Made by a program: the position numbers and the translations under genes. Below, piece after piece: positions 1 to 5,495 of a stretch of DNA of 29,763 nt. This stretch comes from a virus: positions 1-29,763 of IMG/VR virus record IMGVR_UViG_3300044819_000010; one strand, given 5' to 3'. A model generated the notes under the pieces. The model saw only the letters and a list, made by a program, of their open reading frames with translations. It made no database searches and was not told where the DNA came from. Position 1 is the first letter of the stretch. Every line of letters begins with the position of its first letter.

Positions 1-51
1 CTCCAACACGACGCGCACCCTGTCCCCGGTCTTCGGCTGGTACTCAGACAT
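1..51 (-). CDS. Partial small early gene, runs off left edge
   Basis: An ATG at 51-49 opens a frame that stays open to the window edge; 17 residues are visible, beginning MSEYQPKTGDRVRVVLE. The start overlaps the stop of the upstream gene (46-44), as in the rest of this operon. The 'TGDRVRVVLE' segment looks like the first strand of a small SH3/KOW-type beta barrel, but too little is present to assign a function. It shows that the leftward early operon continues beyond the window. Confidence 0.55.
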   Translation of the reverse strand, partial: MSEYQPKTGDRVRVVLE

Positions 52-265
52 CGGTGCCCACTTCCTCTATCTCGTTCCAGTAGCAGCAGATGGTGGCGAA
101 TTCGGGTTGTACGGCGGCTAGTTCGTCCATGGCGACGATGACGTCGCAGTGGGGTCCGCGGGGGGTGTGTCCGACGGTGCCGAGGGCGCCTTGCATGAGG
201 CCGGCGACGGGGCGTGTCAACTGGATGCGGGTGCCTGCCGGGTACTTGGCGTTGGGGTCAGCCAT
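44..265 (-). CDS. Small hypothetical protein, possible SH3-like barrel
   Basis: A 73-aa protein starting at ATG 265, overlapping the end of the HNH gene by 8 bases. It has an 'YPAGTRIQLTRPVAGLMQGALGTVG' type opening, a glycine-turn pattern of alternating short strands seen in small SH3-like phage proteins, and an acidic C-terminus. No catalytic motif is visible. The overlaps on both sides place it in the leftward early operon, so it is probably translationally coupled to its neighbours. Function not recognised. Confidence 0.6.
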   Translation of the reverse strand: MADPNAKYPAGTRIQLTRPVAGLMQGALGTVGHTPRGPHCDVIVAMDELAAVQPEFATICCYWNEIEEVGTDV

Positions 266-713
266 GGTTGAACTCCCAAGGGCCGGCTTCGAGGTGCTGA
301 TCGGCGTGCGGTGCCGCGAGTGCCCATTGGCCGTCTTTGGGGAGCATCCACAGGAGCCGCGCCCCGGGGTAGGAGGACCAGCGTCCGTGGCTGACGTCGA
401 GCAGCACCGGCCACTCGTCGGGGGTGAAGCCAGCTGGGACCATGAGCCCGACGACGGTGGCCCAGGTGGGGTACTTGTGGACGGCCTGGTGGTGATGCCA
501 ACCGCACAGGGTGATCGTGTTCTCGTGGGTGTCTTTCCCGCCGCGGGACTTCAGGAGTCGGTGGTGGATCTCCGCGAACTCCAACGGGATCGGGCCGCAG
601 CCCATCACGCAGGCGCCGTTGTCCCGGGCCCACACTTCGCGGCGGAACGCAGTCCATGCCGTGCGGCGGGCGCGGGTCGTGGTCGAGACGCGGTTGATGC
701 GGGTGCGCTTCAC
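258..713 (-). CDS. HNH endonuclease
   Basis: A 151-aa protein starting at GTG 713, whose start overlaps the stop of the upstream membrane gene (GTGA). It carries a complete HNH nuclease core: a first zinc pair C35/C39, the His pair H50-H51 with 'LLKSRGG' after it, Asn65 in 'THENTITLC', C70, and H73-H75 in 'GWHHHQAVH'. The family makes metal-dependent DNA nicks or breaks. In phages such proteins assist terminase in genome packaging or act as stand-alone homing nucleases. The gene lies at the distal end of the early operon. If the genome is circularly permuted or cos-ended it could lie upstream of the terminase genes, but this is not visible here. The family call is firm; the role is uncertain. 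Confidence 0.88.
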   Translation of the reverse strand: MKRTRINRVSTTTRARRTAWTAFRREVWARDNGACVMGCGPIPLEFAEIHHRLLKSRGGKDTHENTITLCGWHHHQAVHKYPTWATVVGLMVPAGFTPDEWPVLLDVSHGRWSSYPGARLLWMLPKDGQWALAAPHADQHLEAGPWEFNHG

Positions 714-889
714 GAGAGGCTCCAGACGAGCAGCACCGCGCCGCCTGCAACCACGGCCACGGTGCCGAAGACGCAGCCGAAGATGGCCGCAGCGACCTTG
801 AGGCTTTCCACGCGCGCGATCCAGACGAACTGGCCGATGATGGGCGACGCGAGCAGCAGTCCGCCTAGGACGAGCGCGAGCACCTTCAC
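710..889 (-). CDS. Small two-helix membrane protein
   Basis: A 59-aa protein starting at GTG 889, chosen because it overlaps the upstream stop in a GTGA arrangement; a longer frame reaching 943 would run deep into the upstream gene. Two hydrophobic segments are present, about residues 2-22 ('VLALVLGGLLLASPIIG') and 32-55 ('VAAAIFGCVFGTVAVVAGGAVLLVW'). A short loop with an Arg and a Glu separates them. The topology is holin-like, but the position in the early operon argues against a lysis role. Function not recognised. Confidence 0.6.
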   Translation of the reverse strand: MKVLALVLGGLLLASPIIGQFVWIARVESLKVAAAIFGCVFGTVAVVAGGAVLLVWSLS

Positions 890-1158
890 GACGTCACCCA
901 CTCCCGCAGCGGGCGACCCTGAACCGGAGGAACGCCGGTCCACGCCTCGTACTGGGCGCGGGTCATCACTTGCGGGCAGCAGCGGCAGATGACCATGTCA
1001 CCCGGCAACGGCCACCGGTCCACGAGGCCGTGGACGACCTTGTACGGGCCGTGGATGCCTTGTGCTGCAGCGACGTCGGCGTAGTGGTCGACCATGGACT
1101 GTCCGCGTGGCTTCAGGCCGCAGGTGCAGCGGTGCAGGACCGCGATGTGGGATCTCAT
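886..1158 (-). CDS. Small Cys-rich hypothetical protein
   Basis: A 90-aa protein starting at ATG 1158, overlapping the upstream stop by four bases (ATGA). It has a CTC pair near residues 12-14 ('HRCTCGLKPRGQ') and a CRCC cluster near residues 58-61 ('VICRCCPQVM'), which together could form one zinc site. The C-terminus 'AQYEAWTG...REWVTS' resembles the tail of short phage zinc-ribbon proteins. Not recognised further. The overlaps on both ends support translation. Confidence 0.6.
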   Translation of the reverse strand: MRSHIAVLHRCTCGLKPRGQSMVDHYADVAAAQGIHGPYKVVHGLVDRWPLPGDMVICRCCPQVMTRAQYEAWTGVPPVQGRPLREWVTS

Positions 1159-1499
1159 GGCCGGTCCTGGTGTGCTTCGTCCCAGGCCGCTTCCCGCGCA
1201 GCGTCTTCCCGGAGGAACTCCGCCGTGGAGGGCGTGACCTGGTCGAGGTAGTCACCCGACTGGACACGGTTCTCGGCTTCGTCGAGGAACAGTTGCGCCT
1301 GCAAATCCGCCGACAGGGAGCGGGCAGCTTCGCCGTCGAAGTGGACGTACCCTGCCCCGTCCTTGACCTTCAGGGTGAAGTGTCCGTCGTCGCTGCGGGT
1401 GAGGTGGATGGAACTCCGTCCGTGCAGCAGGATCGTCTGCGACACAACCTCAAGCGGCTTCGACGCGGCCGGGACCACCGGGAGCCGTGCCGGGTTCAC
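1155..1499 (-). CDS. Hypothetical early protein
   Basis: A 114-aa soluble protein starting at ATG 1499, coupled by 4-base overlaps to genes on both sides. It has a central stretch of alternating strands (about residues 22-55, including 'SSIHLTRSDDGHFTLKVKDGAGYVHF') followed by an acidic, helical C-terminus that looks suited to protein contacts ('LQAQLFLDEAENRVQSGDYLDQ'). No enzymatic motif, zinc site or HTH is seen. Function not recognised. Confidence 0.6.
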   Translation of the reverse strand: MNPARLPVVPAASKPLEVVSQTILLHGRSSIHLTRSDDGHFTLKVKDGAGYVHFDGEAARSLSADLQAQLFLDEAENRVQSGDYLDQVTPSTAEFLREDAAREAAWDEAHQDRP

Positions 1500-1714
1500 G
1501 ACACGTCCTTGGAGCGGGAGATGAAATTGGTGACGGTGATGTTGCGGGGCTTACGTCCGCGAATGGTCAGCAACTCCATCCAGCAGAGCCAGACGAACAG
1601 CATGATCGCGCGGAGGTATCCGAGGGGCGTGTTGTCGTGAAGAGCCAGTGCGAAGACGACGAAGCCCAGGACGAGGACTAAAACGTCCAGCACGGACCGC
1701 CCGAGCGTCTTCAT
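1496..1714 (-). CDS. Small membrane protein, 72 aa
   Basis: The frame is open to 1828, but ATG 1714 (MKTLGRS...) is chosen. It has a good GGAGA ribosome site 7-8 bases upstream, and the preceding 110 bases encode a different small gene in another frame that overlaps it by ATGA. Two hydrophobic helices lie at about residues 7-24 and 33-50 ('AIMLFVWLCWMELL'), followed by a basic tail (RGRKPR). Role unknown; it is one of several tiny membrane proteins in this operon. Confidence 0.6.
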   Translation of the reverse strand: MKTLGRSVLDVLVLVLGFVVFALALHDNTPLGYLRAIMLFVWLCWMELLTIRGRKPRNITVTNFISRSKDVS

Positions 1715-1818
1715 GCTGCTGTCTCCGGCCAGTCGGCGTGTGACCAGGACGCGGGCTTCGAGCCATGTCCTAGCGGCGGCTCGATGGCCTCGTCCCAGTC
1801 GATGTCGGCGGGGTCCAT
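1711..1818 (-). CDS. Tiny acidic protein, 35 aa
   Basis: ATG 1818 to TGA 1713-1711 encodes a 35-residue acidic, tryptophan-containing peptide (starts MDPADIDWDEAIEPP, ends WPETAA). Its ATG shares a base with the stop of the LAFTG gene upstream (TGATG). Its stop overlaps the ATG of the membrane gene downstream (ATGA), and it contains that gene's GGAGA ribosome site. The double coupling is the main evidence that it is translated. Composition resembles short acidic phage inhibitors or adaptor peptides, but no function can be assigned. Confidence 0.5.
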   Translation of the reverse strand: MDPADIDWDEAIEPPLGHGSKPASWSHADWPETAA

Positions 1819-1979
1819 CAGGCTTCACGCTTCGGGATCAGGTGGAGCAGAACTACGCCGAGGACGATGAGCGTTGCCGCGCCCACGATGTAGGCGGCGA
1901 CGTTCAAGCCGGTGAACGCCAGCCCGCACGTTGTCGCGGCGCCGCCCTTGCAGAGGAGAGCTGTAGGAGGCCGGTACAT
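1818..1979 (-). CDS. 53-aa protein with LPXTG-like (LAFTG) sorting tail
   Basis: ATG 1979 follows a strong purine-rich ribosome site (GGAAAGGGGAAG, about 3 bases from the ATG). The 53-aa product has two cysteines (C10, C18), then LAFTG at residues 20-24. A hydrophobic helix (about 26-47, 'VAAYIVGAATLIVLGVVLL') and a short tail, HLIPKREA, containing the basic residues follow. Motif, helix and charged tail are the three parts of a sortase-type cell-wall sorting signal, with Ala replacing Pro of LPXTG. There is almost nothing N-terminal to the motif to be anchored, so a role as a small membrane protein using this architecture is equally possible. It is the first member of a run of coupled small genes. 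Confidence 0.65.
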   Translation of the reverse strand: MYRPPTALLCKGGAATTCGLAFTGLNVAAYIVGAATLIVLGVVLLHLIPKREA

Positions 1980-2024
1980 GGCTTCCCCTTTCCGTTTGTG
2001 TGGTGGTCGGTGTTAGTGCGCGTC

Positions 2025-2050
2025 CCTGCACCCGGAGTCGCGAGTGCAGG
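2025..2050 (-). terminator. Stem-loop after the HTH gene
   Basis: CCTGCAC (2025-2031) and GTGCAGG (2044-2050) form a 7-bp stem with a 12-base loop, just downstream of the stop of the HTH gene at 2059. There is no U-run, so it may be an mRNA 3' stabiliser or weak attenuator rather than a full terminator. Confidence 0.35.
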
Positions 2051-2058
2051 AACGGCGA

Positions 2059-2265
2059 TCAGGTGCGGCTGGGGGACTCGGAAGGTCCGCTCTCAAGCCA
2101 GTTCGCGAGGTCTGTGACGAGGATCACGGGACGATCGATCGGTGGCGGATAGTGCTGCGGCAGGTACTTACCGTCAATGGCCTTGCGGATCGATGCCACG
2201 GAGAGGCCGGCGGCTGCGGCTGCCTCAGGGATGGAGTACGCCAGTTTCGGCTTCGCGGTGGTCAT
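2059..2265 (-). CDS. Excisionase/Cro-like HTH DNA-binding protein
   Basis: A 68-aa protein with a winged-helix/MerR-type HTH at residues 11-33 ('SIPEAAAAAGLSVASIRKAI'). A wing-like 'DGKYLPQHYPPPIDRPVILVTDLANWLES' follows, as in phage excisionases and helix-turn-helix domains of the AlpA/Xis type. It is the first gene of the leftward early operon, divergent from the repressor-like gene. It starts at ATG 2265, only 6 bases after a -10 box, so the message is predicted leaderless. The position suggests either the lytic regulator (Cro role) or the recombination directionality factor for the integrase; the sequence alone does not decide between these. Confidence 0.75.
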   Translation of the reverse strand: MTTAKPKLAYSIPEAAAAAGLSVASIRKAIDGKYLPQHYPPPIDRPVILVTDLANWLESGPSESPSRT

Positions 2266-2271
2266 GGAGAC

Positions 2272-2301
2272 ACCGTAGGCAAGTCAGAGCAACTCTGTCA
2301 A
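2272..2301 (-). promoter_or_regulatory. Leftward early promoter, leaderless
   Basis: On the minus strand, TTGACA (2301-2296) is a perfect -35. It is followed by an 18-base spacer and TACGGT (2277-2272), which fits the actinobacterial TANNNT -10 pattern. Only 6 bases separate the -10 from the ATG at 2265, so transcription would start at or next to the A of the ATG. An AGAGTTGC operator-like motif sits between -35 and -10, so a bound repressor would block the promoter. Confidence 0.7.
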
Positions 2302-2429
2302 GCAATTGAGCGCAACTCTGCAGGAGAAGTTTCCTGGCCTGCTGATACGCGGCGGCTGGAACTACTTTCCGTGACCTGTACGGGCGTTCAGTGAAAACGC
2401 TCCAACTCGTTGCAACTGCCTGTAGTTGC
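2287..2429. promoter_or_regulatory. Putative repressor operators (GCAACT/AGTTGC sites)
   Basis: Related sites recur between the two divergent regulators: GAGCAACTCTG (2287-2297), GCGCAACTCTGC (2310-2321), CCAACTCG (2402-2409) and the palindrome GCAACT-6 bases-AGTTGC (2412-2429). The first overlaps the leftward promoter spacer. The last overlaps the predicted rightward promoter of the repressor gene. This is the geometry of a lambda-type genetic switch. That these are binding sites is inferred from repetition and position. Confidence 0.6.
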
Positions 2430-2438
2430 TGTCACGCT
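2410..2438 (+). promoter_or_regulatory. Candidate repressor promoter, leaderless
   Basis: TTGCAA (2410-2415), a 17-base spacer and CACGCT (2433-2438) lie upstream of ATG 2445, with 6 bases between -10 and ATG. This mirrors the leftward promoter. The -10 is weak (A at position 2 and T at position 6 only). The operator palindrome at 2412-2429 covers the -35 and spacer, which would give autoregulation. Confidence 0.45.
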
Positions 2439-2444
2439 GTGCTT

Positions 2445-2765
2445 ATGGCTACAGCGGAAGGACCCGGCGCGCTCGACTTCGCGAGTACACTTCGCGCCCG
2501 GATGTCGAACATGGGTCTCACCATCGCCGAGCTCGGACGTCAGGCAGATGTTGCGCCGCGAACCATCCAGGGATGGTTAACAGAGGGCAGGCATCCGCGG
2601 CCACTTGAGTTGACACGCGTGGAAAACATCGTCGGCTCCCTCGTGAGCGTCGCCGGTTTGGAGCCGGAGCGGCCCGCGACTGTGAAGGAAGCGATCCGCC
2701 GGCTGCGCGCGGCTGAGCGGGAGATCGCGTTCGCCCGGGAGATCCTCAACCAGCTCGACGACTAG
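2445..2765 (+). CDS. HTH transcriptional regulator, likely immunity repressor
   Basis: A 106-aa protein. ATG 2445 (MATAEGPG...) is chosen over an upstream ATG at 2391 because the operator palindrome and promoter-like boxes lie between them. The HTH of lambda-repressor/XRE type spans about residues 24-47 ('GLTIAELGRQADVAPRTIQGWLTEG'). The C-terminal half (about 75-106) is a charged helix with regular leucines/isoleucines ('VKEAIRRLRAAEREIAFAREILNQL'), probably a dimerising coiled coil. There is no LexA-like peptidase domain, so it would not self-cleave. Divergence from the Xis/Cro-like gene and convergence with the integrase fit the lysogeny repressor role. Confidence 0.7.
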   Translation: MATAEGPGALDFASTLRARMSNMGLTIAELGRQADVAPRTIQGWLTEGRHPRPLELTRVENIVGSLVSVAGLEPERPATVKEAIRRLRAAEREIAFAREILNQLDD

Positions 2766-2843
2766 TCACTTCGGACTAGATTTCGTCACCCGTTCGGGTC
2801 AATCCGGCGCGTTGCCTCATGTTGCGTACCGCGAGGGTCGAAG

Positions 2844-3026
2844 GTGGTGCCACGAAGTAGTAAAGGCCACCCCTCGGAAGAAGTCCTGATGCGTGTTCTC
2901 ACGGCCGAGATGGACCGCCCCGCAGCACTAGTGGAGCGGAAGACTGAAATGGTGCTGGTGTTCCAGACGGGACTGCTGTCAGCGGAACTGGTTGCCTACC
3001 TCGCGATCCTCCTGGACCGCGTGTAG
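2844..3026 (+). CDS. Small hypothetical protein, tentative
   Basis: The 317 bases between the repressor stop and the integrase stop contain only this frame. It runs from GTG 2844 (60 aa); an ATG at 2889 after GGAAGAAG would give 45 aa. The C-terminal half 'MVLVFQTGLLSAELVAYLAILLDRV' is helical and amphipathic. It would be co-transcribed with the repressor and ends just before a convergent terminator. No family is recognised, and it could be a chance frame. Confidence 0.4.
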   Translation: MVPRSSKGHPSEEVLMRVLTAEMDRPAALVERKTEMVLVFQTGLLSAELVAYLAILLDRV

Positions 3027-3044
3027 ACCGTATGTGATCTGTGT

Positions 3045-3081
3045 GGAGACGCCCCGCGCGTGGTGGCCCGCGGGTGTCCCC
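3045..3081. terminator. Bidirectional terminator between repressor and integrase operons
   Basis: GGAGACGCCCCGCG (from 3045) pairs with CGCGGGTGTCCCC (3069-3081), apart from one bulged base and two wobble or mismatched positions, around a loop of about 10 bases. It lies immediately beyond the integrase stop and 18 bases after the plus-strand small ORF, where two transcripts converge. There is no U-run on either side. Confidence 0.5.
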
Positions 3082-3082
3082 A

Positions 3083-4360
3083 CTAAGTTTCCTCAGTCAT
3101 GCGGGCTGAGTGCTGCTCGATGGCGGCCCTGGCGACCGCTGAGGTGACGTGCTGGTAGCCGCGTGTGGTCGTGGGGTTGGTGTGCCCGACCAGCTGCCCG
3201 ACGACCTTCACGTCAGTGCCGCCCTCGAGGAGCATCGTGACGGCTGTGTGGCGGGCGGCGTAGAGGTCGAGGGGTGGGAGGCCGGCGGACTTGACGAGCG
3301 CCGCCCACGCCTTCCGGTCTTCCTTCGCGTCGAGGGGTCGCCCGTCGTCGCGGGTCCACATGAGGCCGTGCGGGTTCACCCGGTGCGCTTGGCGTTCGAT
3401 CTGGGTCTGGTACAACTCCACCAGCCCCGGAGTCAACGGCGCCGTGCGCTCCCCGGCCTTCGACTTCGGCAGGGTCAGGCAGACCGACCCGTCGATGGGT
3501 TCGCAGAGGAAGCCGCGGGGGATGGCGAGCTCGCGTTGCGGGCAGTCCCCTCCGAAGCGCCGCCCGCACGGCCAACCGGACGCCCCGTTTAATGTTGATT
3601 GCTTTGACCCGCAGCCGTGCCGGTAGGGGATCCGCTGCAACTGCCGGTCAATCCTCACCTCACCTGCGGCGAGGTTGACGCGGTCGATCTGGAGGCCGAG
3701 GACTTCCCCCGGCCGCGGACCCAGGAGGAGCGCGGTGGCCCAGCGTGAGGCGTCGGGGTGGGCTGCGAGGACGGTGAGGAGGGTGCGGGCCTGGTCGATG
3801 GTGTACGCCCCCCGATCCCGCACTGCGCCGGAGCGTGGCTTCTCGACCAACGTGGCGACGTTCCGGGTGACGTGTTCCTCCCGCATCGCATCCGTCAACG
3901 CGCCCTTGAGGACGACGTGGATCTTCGTCACCATCGAAGCCGACAGGGGCTTCTGGGTGTCCGTGCCGCGCTCCAACGTGCGGAGCAACTGTCGGACGTG
4001 CTGCGGGGTCAACTGGTCGAGGCGCTTCTTCCCCAACGCCGGGATCAGGTGCCGTTCGATGATGGACCGGTACGACTGGACCGTCCGGGGTCGGTCGCGT
4101 TCGGCGGCGATGTGGTCGAGCCAGTACGTGAGCCACGCTTCGACGGTCAGCTTCGTCGGCAGGACCCCCCCGGCCGCAGCCACAGCCGCCTTCGCCTTCG
4201 CGAACTTGTCGAGTGCGTCGGCCTGCGACTTCGCCGACACCGTGACCCGTTTGCGTTTCCCGTTCACCCAGCCCACGTCGATGGAGCCCACCCACATGCC
4301 GTCCGAGGCCCGCTTGTAGACCGACCCCTCACCCCGGTGACGGCGAGGCTTCCTCGTCAC
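3083..4360 (-). CDS. int: Tyrosine-family site-specific integrase
   Basis: A 425-aa phage integrase that catalyses attP x attB recombination. In order: a basic N-terminal arm-binding region (about 8-55), a SAM-like core-binding domain (about 68-170) and the catalytic domain (about 185-410). The catalytic residues are R216 in 'GPRPGEVLGL', K301 in 'LPKSKAGERT', the box YAAR-H (Y367, R370, H371), H393 in 'VGHTNP', and the nucleophile Y402 in 'RGYQHV'. The usual first His of the HxxR box is Tyr367. A Cys-rich insertion at about 250-294 (C250, C265, C273, C286, C294) lies between R216 and K301 and could bind zinc. The GTG start at 4360 overlaps the upstream stop (GTGA). It sits about 900 bases from attP with two coupled genes between. 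Confidence 0.93.
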   Translation of the reverse strand: MTRKPRRHRGEGSVYKRASDGMWVGSIDVGWVNGKRKRVTVSAKSQADALDKFAKAKAAVAAAGGVLPTKLTVEAWLTYWLDHIAAERDRPRTVQSYRSIIERHLIPALGKKRLDQLTPQHVRQLLRTLERGTDTQKPLSASMVTKIHVVLKGALTDAMREEHVTRNVATLVEKPRSGAVRDRGAYTIDQARTLLTVLAAHPDASRWATALLLGPRPGEVLGLQIDRVNLAAGEVRIDRQLQRIPYRHGCGSKQSTLNGASGWPCGRRFGGDCPQRELAIPRGFLCEPIDGSVCLTLPKSKAGERTAPLTPGLVELYQTQIERQAHRVNPHGLMWTRDDGRPLDAKEDRKAWAALVKSAGLPPLDLYAARHTAVTMLLEGGTDVKVVGQLVGHTNPTTTRGYQHVTSAVARAAIEQHSARMTEET

Positions 4361-4989
4361 GGCTTGACCTTGGTGTGTCCGGCGGTCAACAGTTTGCGCT
4401 GAGTCTCGACCGCGTAGAACGTGCGTCCCAGCATCACGGCGACGGTCCGAGTGCTCAGGTCTGGGCGCTGGGCGACCTCAAGTTCGGCACCGGTCCACTC
4501 CTGACCGTGGCGGCTGGCATGCCTACGGGTCTCAGTCTGTGCTGCAGCCACAGCCGCGCGCAGGTGGGGCACCAGGCAATCAAGGCACTTCCGGGACCAC
4601 TGATCTGCCGACTTCAGGAAGCGGTCCCCGGCGCGCAACTCGCCGCAGTCCGTGCATGTCTTGGCAACCAAGGCGCGCAGACCAGGCCCATAAGGCTTCT
4701 GACGGGCCGCCTTCTTCGCTGTCGACCGGCAGTCCTTGCAGTCCCCAATCCAACCCCACGCGGCCCGATAGAAATGTTCAGGCCCGAGCAGTCGGTCGCA
4801 GCGAGTGCAGGACTTCACAACCAGTGTCCGATTGCCCATCCGCAGAGAGTTCGGGGTAGACCCAAAGCTCGGCTTGGTGCCATTCGGGTCCCCGGTCCGC
4901 TTCAACCGACGGTAGTGCTTGGTGCATAACCCGGCGGCGTGCCGCCGTCCGCCGCATCCCTGAACGCCGCAGACCTTGTCGTTAGACAT
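4357..4989 (-). CDS. Zinc-finger/HTH protein coupled to integrase
   Basis: A 210-aa protein. Three zinc modules are visible: C7/C12/C22/H25 ('GLCTKHYRRLKRTGDP', a module often found next to phage HNH domains); CxxC-CxxC at C61/C64/C84/C87 ('EHFYR...GDCKDC'); and a second copy at C112/C115/C135/C138 ('DRFLKS...RKCLDC'). The repeated module resembles the zinc site of recombination endonuclease VII-like proteins. The C-terminus, about 163-200, is a SANT/GcrA-like HTH ('EWTGAELEV...TVAVMLGRTFYAVETQR'). No complete HNH active site is seen. It overlaps the integrase start by 4 bases and the upstream gene by 8. It is therefore co-expressed with the integrase and could help it or control its direction, or it could be a homing-type DNA-binding protein. 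Confidence 0.7.
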   Translation of the reverse strand: MSNDKVCGVQGCGGRRHAAGLCTKHYRRLKRTGDPNGTKPSFGSTPNSLRMGNRTLVVKSCTRCDRLLGPEHFYRAAWGWIGDCKDCRSTAKKAARQKPYGPGLRALVAKTCTDCGELRAGDRFLKSADQWSRKCLDCLVPHLRAAVAAAQTETRRHASRHGQEWTGAELEVAQRPDLSTRTVAVMLGRTFYAVETQRKLLTAGHTKVKP

Positions 4990-5197
4990 GACGATGACGG
5001 AACCAGCGGCCGATCGCCATCTGCAGACTGACGCCGAGGTAGATGGGGAGTCCGATGGTGTGCAGCACGATCCAGAGGCCGCGGTCGATGCCCTCCCCGT
5101 CTCGCATGTCCTGATCCCAGGCCATGCGTTCGATGGCCCAGAAGCCTGGGTCGCGGTCGGGGGGGGTGGGTGCGTAGGCGTCGGCTCGCTTGGTCAT
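4982..5197 (-). CDS. Small membrane protein, first gene of integrase operon
   Basis: ATG 5197 is preceded by AGGAGG with good spacing (about 5 bases); an upstream in-frame ATG at 5233 lies inside an integrase arm repeat and lacks a ribosome site. The 71-aa product has a polar N-terminus with 'DRDPGFWAIERMAWDQDMRDGEG' and one hydrophobic helix near residues 40-60 ('GLWIVLHTIGLPIYLGVSLQ'), then a basic end (RWFRHRHV). It overlaps the zinc-finger gene by 8 bases. Function not recognised. Confidence 0.65.
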   Translation of the reverse strand: MTKRADAYAPTPPDRDPGFWAIERMAWDQDMRDGEGIDRGLWIVLHTIGLPIYLGVSLQMAIGRWFRHRHV

Positions 5198-5315
5198 GGC
5201 TTCCTCCTGTGATGTGGGTCTCACTGTAGCCATTCTGTAGCCTACGCGAAATGCTCTAGCGTGTTGTAGCCAGTTTGCGCGAGTGGCCTCTGACCTGCAT
5301 GTTTACCGGTTTCGT

Positions 5316-5387
5316 GCTCTGTCAGTCTAGCAGAGCAACGCACTCGTAATGCGTAGGTCGTGGGTTCGACTCCCACAGGCGGCTCCC
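5316..5387 (+). other. attP core: 3' part of a tRNA-Thr(CGT)
   Basis: The sequence folds as most of a tRNA. The D stem is GCTC/GAGC (5316-5319, 5333-5336). The anticodon stem ACGCA/TGCGT encloses the loop CTCGTAA with anticodon CGT (5345-5347). The T stem is GTGGG/CCCAC with loop TTCGACT. The acceptor 3' strand AGGCGGC and discriminator T are followed by CCC. No matching 5' acceptor strand (GCCGCCT) precedes it, and the D loop lacks the usual GG. It is therefore not a functional tRNA; homology to the host gene probably begins near 5331. Integration would restore the 3' end of a host tRNA-Thr gene. Confidence 0.82.
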
Positions 5388-5407
5388 AAGTTGTTGCAGG
5401 TCAACCC

Positions 5408-5435
5408 TTGTTTCACGTCTCAACCAGCGTACCGT
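5408..5435 (+). promoter_or_regulatory. Candidate promoter for plus-strand moron operon
   Basis: TTGTTT (5408-5413), a 16-base spacer and TACCGT (5430-5435, TANNNT pattern) lie 60 bases before ATG 5496. The two right-arm integrase repeats are in the resulting leader, so expression might change on excision or integrase binding. Promoter strength is not assessable. Confidence 0.35.
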
Positions 5436-5495
5436 CGACTCATCCGCTGTAGCCGAGACTGTAGCCGACAGGCGAACCGAGAGAAGCCGAGACTG

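Larger units (their letters stand above)
5224..5466. other. attP: Phage attachment site attP with arm-type repeats
   Basis: Five same-orientation copies of a (C/T)TGTAGCC motif flank a tRNA-derived core. The left arm has 5224-5231, 5235-5242 and 5264-5271. The right arm has 5447-5454 and 5459-5466. Paired copies are 11-12 bases apart, about one helical turn, as expected for integrase N-terminal domains binding arm sites. Having both arms means this is attP rather than attL or attR. The left arm overlaps the leader of the integrase operon, so integrase could repress its own promoter; a TANNNT box reading TACAGT at 5228-5223 on the minus strand lies inside the first repeat. Confidence 0.8.

Noticed and set aside
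90-992. 300-aa plus-strand ORF
   Set aside because: Lies antisense to several coupled minus-strand genes including a clear HNH endonuclease; composition is Arg/Ala/Pro shadow type.
5316-5387. Intact tRNA-Thr gene
   Set aside because: The 5' acceptor strand that should pair with AGGCGGC is absent, the D loop lacks GG and the end is CCC instead of CCA. It is the tRNA-derived attP core.
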